From: Achromobacter dolens
Lineage (GTDB): Bacteria > Pseudomonadota > Gammaproteobacteria > Burkholderiales > Burkholderiaceae_B
Length of the DNA: 64,000 nucleotides
Reading direction: 5' to 3'
NCBI RefSeq assembly: GCF_902859745.1
Contig: NZ_CADIJW010000008.1
Coordinates: 62,001-126,000, forward strand
Shown: in pieces, positions 55,508 to 63,578 of the stretch
Layout: every line of letters begins with the position of its first letter
Position numbering within the stretch: position 1 is the stretch's first letter
Translations under genes and position numbers: made by a program
The notes under the pieces: generated by a model
Told to the model about the DNA's origin: nothing
The model's input: the letters and a program-made list of their open reading frames with translations, nothing else
The model's database searches: none

Positions 55508-56899
55508 CTAAAAGGGCAGGGAGGCGTCGGGCGCCAGTTTAGCCAGTTCGCGCCGGAAGTCACCTTGGATACGGGCCAGCGCCTCGGCGGTTTGCGCCTC
55601 GAAGCGCAGCACCACGACCGGCGTGGTGTTGGACGGGCGGGCCAGGCCGAAGCCATCGGGATATTCGGCGCGCACGCCGTCGATGGTGACCACGCGCGTT
55701 GCGCCAGGGAACTGGCCCTGTTCCTGCAGCGCCTGCACCAGCGTGAAGGGCTGGCCTTCTTCCATTTCCAGCTTCAGTTCGGGGGTCGAGACGTCCTGCG
55801 GCAGGGCCTCCAGCGGCGCGCCGGCGTCGGCATGGCGCGACACGATTTCCAGCAGGCGGGCGCCGGTGTAGAGTCCGTCGTCGAAACCATACCAGCGTTC
55901 CTTGAAGAAGATATGGCCGCTCATCTCTCCGGCCAGCGGCGCGCCGGTTTCGGCCAGCTTGGCCTTGACCAGCGAGTGGCCTGTCTTCCACATCAGCGGT
56001 TCGCCGCCCGCCGCCTGCACCGACAGCCCGACATGGCGGCTGCACTTGACGTCATAGATGATGGTGGCGCCGGGATTGCGTTCCAGCACGTCGCGGGCGA
56101 ACAGCACCAGTTGGCGGTCGGGCCAGATGATCTGGCCGGACTTGGTCACCACGCCGAGGCGGTCGCCGTCGCCGTCGAAGGCCAGGCCGAGCTCGCAGTC
56201 AGTGGTGGCCAGGCAGTGGATCAGGTCCTGCAGATTCTTCGGTTCAGCGGGATCGGGGTGGTGGTTGGGGAAGGTGCCGTCCACTTCGCAGAACAGTTCG
56301 GTGACCTCGCAGCCCAGGGCGCGGAACAGCTTGGGGGCGATGGCGCCGGCGACGCCGTTGCCGCAGTCGATCGCGATCTTCATGGGGCGGGCGAGTTTCA
56401 CGCCCGAGGCGACGCGCGCGATGTACGCGGCCACCAGGTCCAGTTCGCGGCGCACGCCAGTGCGGGCCGCGGGCGCGTCCGGGCCGCCGTTCATGCGGCG
56501 CGCCAGGGCTTGCACGTCCTCGCCGTACAGCGCGCGGCCGCCCATCATCATCTTGAAGCCGTTGTACTTGGGGGGGTTGTGGCTGCCGGTGATGGCCACG
56601 CCCGATCCGGTCTGCATGATGTGGGTGGCGAAATACACCAGCGGCGTGGGCACCTGTCCGATATCCAGGGTATCGACGCCGCCTTCCAGCATGCCTTCCT
56701 GCAGCGCCTGCGACAGCATCTCGCTGCTCAGGCGGCCGTCGCGGCCCACCACCAGCGTCTGCACCCCCTGGTCGCGCGCGACCGCAGCCAGCGCCGCGCC
56801 CAGCGAGCGGGCGAAGCGCGCGTCGATCAGATCCGGGACGGTGCCGCGGATGTCATACGCCTTGAAGACGGAGGAGGGGAATTGAACGTTGTCGGCCAC
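55508..56899 (-). CDS. Phosphomannomutase/phosphoglucomutase (AlgC/ManB type)
   Basis: The 463-residue alpha-D-phosphohexomutase converts hexose-6-phosphates to hexose-1-phosphates. The phosphoserine is Ser106 in TGSHNPPKYNG, matching Ser108 of Pseudomonas AlgC. The metal loop is FDGDGDRLGVV, the sugar loop GEMSGHIFFKERW, and the phosphate loop RPSNTTP. Length and motifs fit the bifunctional AlgC class, which serves LPS and exopolysaccharide synthesis. pgi follows after 5 bases. On the minus strand GATAAT (57012-57017) could be its -10 element, about 110 bases before the start. Confidence 0.94.
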   Translation of the reverse strand: MADNVQFPSSVFKAYDIRGTVPDLIDARFARSLGAALAAVARDQGVQTLVVGRDGRLSSEMLSQALQEGMLEGGVDTLDIGQVPTPLVYFATHIMQTGSGVAITGSHNPPKYNGFKMMMGGRALYGEDVQALARRMNGGPDAPAARTGVRRELDLVAAYIARVASGVKLARPMKIAIDCGNGVAGAIAPKLFRALGCEVTELFCEVDGTFPNHHPDPAEPKNLQDLIHCLATTDCELGLAFDGDGDRLGVVTKSGQIIWPDRQLVLFARDVLERNPGATIIYDVKCSRHVGLSVQAAGGEPLMWKTGHSLVKAKLAETGAPLAGEMSGHIFFKERWYGFDDGLYTGARLLEIVSRHADAGAPLEALPQDVSTPELKLEMEEGQPFTLVQALQEQGQFPGATRVVTIDGVRAEYPDGFGLARPSNTTPVVVLRFEAQTAEALARIQGDFRRELAKLAPDASLPF

Positions 56900-57207
56900 G
56901 TTGGATCCTTATCGTTTGCCACGGCTTGCAGCGGCGGGACCGTCCAGGATGGTGACGGCCTGCTGGTAAACCCGGATGCCGGCGCATGCCGGCTCCAGGG
57001 GACGGACTTGAATTATCCTCCATTGGGCGTTCGCGTGCCGCCCTGATCTGGTGCGCGATCGACTCCCTTTTCGCCTTGTTCCGGTGCGCCGGAGCAACGG
57101 AACCGGACCTTTCCTGACCTGTCGGCCGGTGGCATGGAACTTGCTGTTCATCCGAAGGTGATACGCTTGTCATGCAAGCGGAGAGACCAGAAAGACCGGA
57201 GGGGCCC
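56900..57207. other. Intergenic region of 308 bases between divergent genes
   Basis: It contains the possible minus-strand -10 element GATAAT (57012-57017) for the phosphohexomutase gene and a GCCGGC-GCAT-GCCGGC palindrome (about 56982-56997). No gene is seen. A GGAGGGG just before 57208 serves the plus-strand gene. Confidence 0.5.
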
Positions 57208-57837
57208 ATGGGAGCCAAAGTATCCACAGTCACGTCATCGGGCGGCGCCCGGCGCAGGCGCGGGCCGCCCACGGACTTCGCCGGGCCGGCCGCCGGGCGG
57301 GAACGCCGGCTCGACATCCATGTATTCGTATCGCCCGAGGGCGAGCTGGCCACGGGCCGCGCCTGGGAGCGCTGTGTCTGGCGCGACGCCCGCGTGTTGA
57401 TCGCCGAATGCCCGGCGCCGCATCTGCCGGCCTCGGTCGAAAGCGCCTTGCGCGGGGTCGCCGCCAGCGTGGCGCGGGACCGCGCCTGGCAGGGCATGGG
57501 CACGGTGGCCTTTTCGCTGGATGACCGCAGCGGCGTGTTCCGCGTGATCCGCGCCGAGGCGCAGCCGCGTTCGGGCGCCGCGGTGGCCGATTTCGAACCG
57601 GTCGCGGCGCATGCGCTGGAAGTGCGCATCGACGGTTGCGCCGACCGCCACATGCCGTGCACGCACCTGCTGGTGTGCGGCGCGACCCGCGGCGAAGCGC
57701 TGCGGCGCGCCTATCGTGCCCTGTCCGAGATGCCGGGCCCCGCGGGCGTGGACCGGGCGTTCCTGATGAACCGCATCGCCTCGCGCGCCTATTGCACGGG
57801 CCTGACGGGGACGCGCCTGGACCAGGCGGTCGGCTAG
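57208..57837 (+). CDS. Degenerate biotin-carboxylase-like (ATP-grasp) protein
   Basis: The 209-residue protein can be aligned by eye with the middle and C-terminal part of biotin carboxylase. RRLDIHVFVSPEGELATGRAWE corresponds to the strand pair RHIEVQV...GERDCS, ARVLIAECPAPHLP to the KVIEEAPAP motif, WQGMGTVAFSLDD to the YxGAGTVEFLxD motif, and LLVCGATRGEALRRAYRALSE with DRAFLMNRIAS to the C-terminal KLIVxGxDRxEA...NxxFL region. The catalytic segment ExNxRLQVEH is replaced by RAEAQPRSGAAV, and the N-terminal biotin carboxylase domain and most of the ATP site are missing. It cannot be a working carboxylase. The ATG at 57208 is favoured by GGAGG upstream; ATG 57172 is an alternative. No carboxyltransferase gene is near. 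Confidence 0.65.
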   Translation: MGAKVSTVTSSGGARRRRGPPTDFAGPAAGRERRLDIHVFVSPEGELATGRAWERCVWRDARVLIAECPAPHLPASVESALRGVAASVARDRAWQGMGTVAFSLDDRSGVFRVIRAEAQPRSGAAVADFEPVAAHALEVRIDGCADRHMPCTHLLVCGATRGEALRRAYRALSEMPGPAGVDRAFLMNRIASRAYCTGLTGTRLDQAVG

Positions 57838-57933
57838 ACCGGGCCCCTCGGCTCTGCCAGCCTCTACAATAGTCCGCACCAACCTTGAACAGCGCCCGGG
57901 CGCGGCCCGGCGCGATATTTCCGTGCGGCGCCT

Positions 57934-59349
57934 ATGACCTTGTTGAGCGAATTGCAGTCCCTCCTGGGCGAGTCCCATGTGTTGACCGGCGCCGATGCCG
58001 AACCTTTCACGCTGGACTGGCGTCGTCGCTATCGCGGCCAGGCGCTGGCCGTGGTCCGGCCCGGCTCCACGCAGGAAGTGGCCGACGCCATCAAACTGTG
58101 CGCGCGCCATGGCGTGCCGGTGGTGCCGCAGGGCGGCAATACCGGCCTGTGCGGCGGCGCCACGCCCGACGATTCCGGCAGCGCCGTGGTGTTGTCCACC
58201 GCGCGCCTGAACCGGGTGCGCGCGCTCGATACCGACAACGACACCATCACCGTGGAAGCCGGTTGCATCCTGCAGGCCGTGCAGCAGGCCGCCGCCGACG
58301 CCGGCCGCCTGTTCCCGTTGAGCCTGGCTGCCGAGGGCAGTTGCACCATCGGCGGCAACCTCGCCACCAACGCCGGCGGCACCCAGGTGCTGCGCTACGG
58401 CAATACGCGCGACCTGGCGCTGGGCCTGGAAGTGGTCACCGCCGAGGGCGAGATCTGGAACGGCCTGCGCGGCCTGCGCAAGGACAACACCGGCTACGAC
58501 CTGCGCGATCTCTACATCGGCAGTGAAGGCACGCTGGGCATCATCACCGCCGCCACGCTCAAGCTGTTCCCGCGGCCGGTCGCGTCCTGCACCGCGCTGC
58601 TGACGCTGGACAGCATCGACAACGCGGTCGAGCTGCTGTCGCGGGCCCGCGCCGGCTTCGGCGCCGCGCTGACCGGCTTCGAGCTGATGGGCGGCGACTG
58701 CCTGCAGGCGGTGGTGCGCCTGTTTCCCCAGCAGCGCCTGCCGTTCGAGGGCGCGTCCGCCGCCTCGCCCTGGTTTGCGCTGCTGGAGCTGTCCGACAGC
58801 GAAAGCGAGGCGCATGCGCGCGAGCGCTTCGAGACGGTGCTGGGCGAGGCCATCGAGGCCGGCCTGGTGAACGACGCGGCCATCGCCGCCAATGTCGCGC
58901 AGAGCAAGGCGCTGTGGCACCTGCGCGAGAGCATTCCGCTGGCCGAGGCGGAACTGGGCAAGTCGGTCAAGCACGACGTCTCGATCCCGATCTCGGCCAT
59001 CGCCGGCTTCGTGCACCAGACCAATGGCCTGCTGCAGGCGCGCTTTCCGGGCGTGCGCCACGTGATCTTCGGCCACCTGGGCGATGGCAACCTGCATTAC
59101 AACGTCGCCAGCGCGCCAGGCCAGACCGAAACCGAGTTGCTGGCGCTGCAGGGCGACATCTATGGCGTGGTGCATGACAGCGTGCATGCACACGCAGGTT
59201 CCATCAGCGCCGAACACGGCGTCGGCCAGCTCAAGCGCGACGAGCTGCCGCGCTACAAGAGTCCGGTCGAGCTGGCCCTGATGCGCCGTATCAAGCGCGC
59301 GCTGGACCCGCAAGGCCTGATGAATCCGGGCAAGGTGCTGCAAGCCTGA
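57934..59349 (+). CDS. FAD-linked D-2-hydroxyacid dehydrogenase (D-2-hydroxyglutarate/D-lactate type)
   Basis: The 471-residue flavoenzyme belongs to the FAD-binding PCMH/oxidase C family. The FAD site is VVPQGGNTGLCGGATP and YIGSEGTLGIITAATLKLFP, and the metal-binding HLGDGNLHYNV and EHGVGQLKRDEL motifs mark the D-2-hydroxyglutarate, D-lactate and glycolate oxidase relatives. It oxidises a D-2-hydroxy acid and passes electrons to a flavoprotein or quinone. Length is normal. A single gene, 96 bases after the biotin-carboxylase-like gene. D-2-hydroxyglutarate is the most likely substrate in this clade, but D-lactate is possible. Confidence 0.9.
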   Translation: MTLLSELQSLLGESHVLTGADAEPFTLDWRRRYRGQALAVVRPGSTQEVADAIKLCARHGVPVVPQGGNTGLCGGATPDDSGSAVVLSTARLNRVRALDTDNDTITVEAGCILQAVQQAAADAGRLFPLSLAAEGSCTIGGNLATNAGGTQVLRYGNTRDLALGLEVVTAEGEIWNGLRGLRKDNTGYDLRDLYIGSEGTLGIITAATLKLFPRPVASCTALLTLDSIDNAVELLSRARAGFGAALTGFELMGGDCLQAVVRLFPQQRLPFEGASAASPWFALLELSDSESEAHARERFETVLGEAIEAGLVNDAAIAANVAQSKALWHLRESIPLAEAELGKSVKHDVSIPISAIAGFVHQTNGLLQARFPGVRHVIFGHLGDGNLHYNVASAPGQTETELLALQGDIYGVVHDSVHAHAGSISAEHGVGQLKRDELPRYKSPVELALMRRIKRALDPQGLMNPGKVLQA

Positions 59350-59388
59350 GCGGGGCGGCACAACCTTCTTTCCACGGGGAGCGAGAAC

Positions 59389-60102
59389 ATGGCGGCCAGT
59401 CCCGCAGCGGGTGCGAATCACCGGATCCTGATCGTCGAGGACGATCACATCATCGCCGGCAATCTCTACACCTTCCTGGAAGCGCGCGGTTTCCTGCCCG
59501 ACGTGGCCTACAGCGGTCCGGCCGCGCTCCAGCGCCTGGAAGAGCAGCGGTTCGACGCCATGATCCTGGACATCGGCCTGCCTGGCATGGACGGCAACGC
59601 GGTCCTGCACACGGTGCGCGCGGACCGGCGCCTGCCGCTGCCGGTGCTGGTGCTGACGGCGCGCGACAGCCTTGACGACAAGCTGGCCGGTTTTTCCCAT
59701 GGCGCCGACGACTACCTGACCAAGCCCTTCGCGCTGCTCGAGGTCGAGGCGCGGCTGCTGGCGCTGATCCAGCGCGCCAAGGGCTCGACCGTGGACACGG
59801 TGCGGGTGTTCGGAGAGCTGGCCTATGACACCCGCAGCCGCATGGTGTCGATCGGCGGCAAGCCGGTGCACCTGACGCGCAAGGCCATCATCATCCTGGA
59901 GGCGCTGCTGCGCGACCCGGGCCGGGTGGTGTCGCGCGAGGAGCTGGAATCGCAATTGTGGGGCAGCGAGCCGCCGTCTTCCGACGCCCTGCGCAGCCAG
60001 GTGCACCTGCTGCGCCGCGCCCTGGCCGACGCCGGCTTCGACGGCATCGAGACCCTGCACGGCACGGGCTGGCGCCTGGTGACGGGGGAGCGCAGCGCAT
60101 GA
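59389..60102 (+). CDS. Two-component response regulator, OmpR family
   Basis: The 237-residue protein has a receiver domain (about residues 12-125, phosphoacceptor Asp61 in AMILDIGLPGMDG, Lys in LTKPFAL) and an OmpR-type winged helix (about 140-230, LHGTGWRLV). A phosphorylated dimer should bind DNA directly. It overlaps the histidine kinase gene by four bases (ATGA). A PAP2 phosphatase gene follows the kinase, which resembles systems that respond to envelope damage; the target genes cannot be named from sequence. Confidence 0.93.
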   Translation: MAASPAAGANHRILIVEDDHIIAGNLYTFLEARGFLPDVAYSGPAALQRLEEQRFDAMILDIGLPGMDGNAVLHTVRADRRLPLPVLVLTARDSLDDKLAGFSHGADDYLTKPFALLEVEARLLALIQRAKGSTVDTVRVFGELAYDTRSRMVSIGGKPVHLTRKAIIILEALLRDPGRVVSREELESQLWGSEPPSSDALRSQVHLLRRALADAGFDGIETLHGTGWRLVTGERSA

Positions 60103-61427
60103 GCCGGATCGCGGGCGGCGGGACCCTGACGCAACGGGTGGTGTGGGCGTTGACCGGCACCGTGGCGCTGTTCGTGACGGCGCTGGCCCTGCTTGCCTAC
60201 CTGACGTTCGACCAGATGGAAGACGATCTGGTGAACGATATCCTCAACACCGAAATGGACCGTCTGGTGCAGCACGCCCGCACCAGCGACCAGTTCCTGC
60301 CGCGCCGCGGCGCCCGCGAGCTGGGCGGCTCGATGCGCGCCTGGCTCAGCATCGACGGCCAGGCGCCCGTCGGCATGCCGGAGGAGATCCGCGGGCTCGA
60401 CAACGGCCTGCACCTGATCGAGCCCGGCGCCTACACCTGGCACGTCATGGTGGCCGACACCGGCAACGGCAAGGTCTACCTGCTGTATGACGCCACCGAC
60501 AACGAAGAGCGGGTGCATGATTTCGGCCTGATCGTGCTGGGGGTCGGCGCGATCTGCGTGGTCGGGGCCTACGCCCTGTCGCGGCGGGTGGAGGCGGTGG
60601 CGGTTGGCCCCTTGCTGGAACTGACCGACCGCCTGTCGACGTGGGCGCCGGGCGCGCCCGACCTGGCCGTGACCCGCGACGACGAGGCGGGCCGGCTGAT
60701 CGAGGCCTTCAACCGGGTGCAGAACCAGGTCGACCGCTCGATCGCGCGCGAACGCGAGTTCGCTGGCAACCTCAGCCACGAGGTGCGCACGCCGCTGGCC
60801 GCGATCCGCTCCGACAGCGAGCTGATGCTGCTGACCCAGGACCTGACGCCCGACCAGCGCCAACGGCTGACGCGGGTGATCGACAACGTCGACGACGTCA
60901 TCGTCTGCCTGGAAAGCGCCCGCGCCATGGCCCGCGACCAGATGCGCCCGCCCGAGCCGGTCGACCTGTCCGAATGCATGCTGGACGCCTGGCGTGGCTA
61001 CGAAACCCAGGCCGGCATGGCCGATCTGCGTTTCGACAACGCCATCCCGGCGGACCACATCCGCATCCTCGACCGCTACGCCTTGCTGACGGTCCTGCGC
61101 AACCTGGTGCGCAACGCGGTCGAGCACGCGGCGCCGGCGACGCTCACGGCCAGCCTGGGCGCCGATGGCGCGCTGCAACTGAGCGACGACGGCAAGGGCA
61201 TCGCCGCGGACGACCTGCCATTCCTGTTCCGCCGTTACTACAGCGGCCGCCTGCGGGACTCGGGGACTGCCGGACGCGATGAAACCGCGCGTGGCCTGGG
61301 GTTGGCCATCGCCAAGCGGGTCTGCGACATGCAGGGCTGGACGCTGACGGTGGATTCGTCGCGCGAGGGGCCGCAGCGCGGCACCCGGTTCACCTTGCGC
61401 CTGGACGCGGCGGGGGGCGCGGCGTAG
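60099..61427 (+). CDS. Sensor histidine kinase
   Basis: The 442-residue inner-membrane kinase has two membrane segments (about residues 15-37 and 150-165) around a periplasmic sensor of about 110 residues, a HAMP-like linker, the dimerisation helix with His227 (NLSHEVRTPLAAI), and an ATPase domain with NLVRNAVEH (N box), DDGKGI (G1) and RGLGLAIAK (G2). All catalytic boxes are present. It is translated by overlap with the response regulator gene and should phosphorylate it. The sensor has no recognisable ligand domain. Confidence 0.93.
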   Translation: MSRIAGGGTLTQRVVWALTGTVALFVTALALLAYLTFDQMEDDLVNDILNTEMDRLVQHARTSDQFLPRRGARELGGSMRAWLSIDGQAPVGMPEEIRGLDNGLHLIEPGAYTWHVMVADTGNGKVYLLYDATDNEERVHDFGLIVLGVGAICVVGAYALSRRVEAVAVGPLLELTDRLSTWAPGAPDLAVTRDDEAGRLIEAFNRVQNQVDRSIAREREFAGNLSHEVRTPLAAIRSDSELMLLTQDLTPDQRQRLTRVIDNVDDVIVCLESARAMARDQMRPPEPVDLSECMLDAWRGYETQAGMADLRFDNAIPADHIRILDRYALLTVLRNLVRNAVEHAAPATLTASLGADGALQLSDDGKGIAADDLPFLFRRYYSGRLRDSGTAGRDETARGLGLAIAKRVCDMQGWTLTVDSSREGPQRGTRFTLRLDAAGGAA

Positions 61428-61551
61428 GGCGACGGCGGGGGCGATTGACGGGGCGCCGGCCCCGTCCCGGCGAGGCCGAATTTGACGAATTTTCGACTAT
61501 CGGCCGCCTAAGCTGCTTGCTTCGGCCGACCGCCATCGTCCCCCGCGCTAC

Positions 61552-62343
61552 ATGTCACCCCTATATCCGCCAGCGGCCGACCGGCCGACGCCCGCCTTCT
61601 ACTTCTCCACGCATGTCCTCGGGGTGACGCTGATGCTGGCGTGCCTGGCATGGTGGGTCAACGCCTCGGGCCTGGACCTGGCTATCGCCCGCGCCCTGTT
61701 CAGCGCGCCGCTGGACGACTTCCCCCTGCACACCAACCGCTGGCTCGAACTCGTCGGCCATCGCATGGTGCTGGCCCTGCCCATCGGCATGGCGCTGGGC
61801 GCGATCGCCGTGGTCGCGGCCAGCTACCGCATTCCCGCGTGGCGCCACCTGCGCGGCGCGGCGCTGGCGGTGGCGGTGACCTGTATCGTGGGGCAGTTGG
61901 CCGTCACGCAGCTCAAGCACCACACCACGTTGCCGCGCCCCTATGATCTGGAGACGCTGGGCGGATACACCCCGTATCCGTTGTCATGGTGGACCTGGGA
62001 TCGCGCCAAGTCGGGCGGGGCGCTGCCGAGCGGCCACGCCGGCGCCGGTTACTCCATGCTGACCCTGTATTTCGCCGGCTGGGCCGCGCAGCGGCCCGGA
62101 TGGCGCTGGTGGGGGCTGGCCGTGGGCATCGCCGCGGGCGTCGGATTCTCGATCGTGCGCGTCCTGCAGGGCGCGCATTTCCTGAGCCAGACGCTGTGGT
62201 CGGCGGCCCTGATGTGGCTGCTGGCCGCATTGTTCTTCTGGCCGGTGCTGCGGGGCCAGGCCGCGCCCGGCGGCCCGGCCCGCATGCCGGGCGTTCAGTT
62301 CAGCAGCACCCCCGGCAGCCACAGCGAGAACGCCGGCACGTAG
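61552..62343 (+). CDS. PAP2 superfamily membrane phosphatase
   Basis: The 263-residue protein has five to six membrane helices and the PAP2 motifs KxxxxxRP (KHHTTLPRP), PSGH (GALPSGHAGAG) and a third motif RVLQGAHFLSQTLWSA. In the third motif the usual Asp after the His is Gln. PAP2 enzymes remove or transfer phosphate on lipids such as undecaprenyl diphosphate or lipid A. It lies 124 bases behind the kinase and may belong to the same regulatory unit. Its C-terminal end overlaps the convergent TRAP transporter gene by 49 bases; the last residues lack homology and are rich in Ser and Gly. Confidence 0.85.
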   Translation: MSPLYPPAADRPTPAFYFSTHVLGVTLMLACLAWWVNASGLDLAIARALFSAPLDDFPLHTNRWLELVGHRMVLALPIGMALGAIAVVAASYRIPAWRHLRGAALAVAVTCIVGQLAVTQLKHHTTLPRPYDLETLGGYTPYPLSWWTWDRAKSGGALPSGHAGAGYSMLTLYFAGWAAQRPGWRWWGLAVGIAAGVGFSIVRVLQGAHFLSQTLWSAALMWLLAALFFWPVLRGQAAPGGPARMPGVQFSSTPGSHSENAGT

Positions 62344-63578
62344 GTGACCAGGGCCAGCGCGGCCAGCAATGCGCCATAGAACGGCCAGATGGTCCGCATC
62401 ACCGTCCCGACCGAGACCCCGCCGATGGCGCAGCCCACGAACTGCGTGGTGCCCACCGGCGGCGTGTTCAGCCCCAGCGCGCAATTCAGCAGCATCACCA
62501 TGCCGAACTGCACCGGCCCCATGCCGTACTGCATGCAGATCGGCAGGAAGATCGGGGTGCAGATCAGGATGGTCGCGGCCATGTCCAGGAACGTGCCCAG
62601 CACGAACAGGATCACGTTGACCATCAGGAAGATCGCCCACGGACTGGTGGACACCGACGCCATCAGCTCGCCGGTCTTCTCCGCCACGCCGTAGAAGCTG
62701 ATCAGGTAGCCGAAGGTGGCCGAGATGCCGATCAGCAGCAGCACCACGCCGGTCGTCTTGACCGCCTTGCTGGCGGCGCGCACGAACTGGTCCCAGGTCA
62801 GCGAGCGATACACGAAGATCGTCAGCGCCAGCGCGTACAGCACGGCCACCGCGGCCGATTCCGTGGCGGTGAAGACCCCGCTCAGGATGCCCACGATGAT
62901 CAGCACCACCACGAACAGCCCCGGCGTCGCGGCCACCAGCGAGCGCGCCACGATGCGCCAGCCGGGGAAGGTGCCGGCGGGATAGCCGCGGCTGCGCGCC
63001 ACGAAGTAGGCCGCCGCCAGGTTGCACAGCGTCAGGATCAGCGCCGGCACCACCCCGGCCGCGATCAGGGCCGCGATCGACACCTTGCCGCCCGCCGCCA
63101 GCGTGTAGATGATGATGTTGTGGCTGGTCGGCATCAGCGCGCCCACCAGCGCCGCGTGGGTGGTGACGTTGACCGCGTAATCGGCGTGATAGCCCTCGCG
63201 CTTCATCATCGGGATCATCACCGAGCCCATCGCCGACACGTCCGCCACCGGCGAACCCGACACGCCGCCGAACAGCGTGCAGGCCACCACGTTGGACATG
63301 CCCAGGCCGCCGCGCACGTGGCCCACCAGAGACTTGGCGAAGGCCACGATGCGGTCGGCGATGCCGCCGTACAGCATCAGCTCGCCGGTGAAGATGAAGA
63401 ACGGGATGGCCAGGAACGAAAACGCATTCATGCCCGAGGTCATCTGCTGGAAGGCCACCGCCAGCGGCAGATCCTCGTACATGATCGCGGTGATCGACGA
63501 CAGCCCGATGGCGAACGCCACCGGCACGCCGATCACCAGGAAACCCATGAAGGTGAAGGAGAGTAGGGTCAGCGCCAT
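62295..63578 (-). CDS. dctM: TRAP transporter large membrane subunit (DctM type)
   Basis: The 427-residue protein with about 12 membrane segments is the transport subunit of a tripartite ATP-independent periplasmic transporter. Typical segments are IPFFIFTGELMLYGGIADRIVAFA, FGGVSGSPVADVSAMGSVMIPMM and LNTPPVGTTQFVGCAIG. It uses the sodium or proton gradient to bring in organic acids such as dicarboxylates, with the small subunit and a periplasmic binding protein. The start ATG at 63578 overlaps the small-subunit gene by ten bases. The binding-protein gene is not in the window. Substrate unknown. Confidence 0.94.
   Translation of the reverse strand: MALTLLSFTFMGFLVIGVPVAFAIGLSSITAIMYEDLPLAVAFQQMTSGMNAFSFLAIPFFIFTGELMLYGGIADRIVAFAKSLVGHVRGGLGMSNVVACTLFGGVSGSPVADVSAMGSVMIPMMKREGYHADYAVNVTTHAALVGALMPTSHNIIIYTLAAGGKVSIAALIAAGVVPALILTLCNLAAAYFVARSRGYPAGTFPGWRIVARSLVAATPGLFVVVLIIVGILSGVFTATESAAVAVLYALALTIFVYRSLTWDQFVRAASKAVKTTGVVLLLIGISATFGYLISFYGVAEKTGELMASVSTSPWAIFLMVNVILFVLGTFLDMAATILICTPIFLPICMQYGMGPVQFGMVMLLNCALGLNTPPVGTTQFVGCAIGGVSVGTVMRTIWPFYGALLAALALVTYVPAFSLWLPGVLLN

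Noticed and set aside
57235-60060. Minus-strand frame of about 940 codons over three plus-strand genes
   Set aside because: Spans the flavoprotein dehydrogenase and response regulator genes in antisense; no family resemblance.
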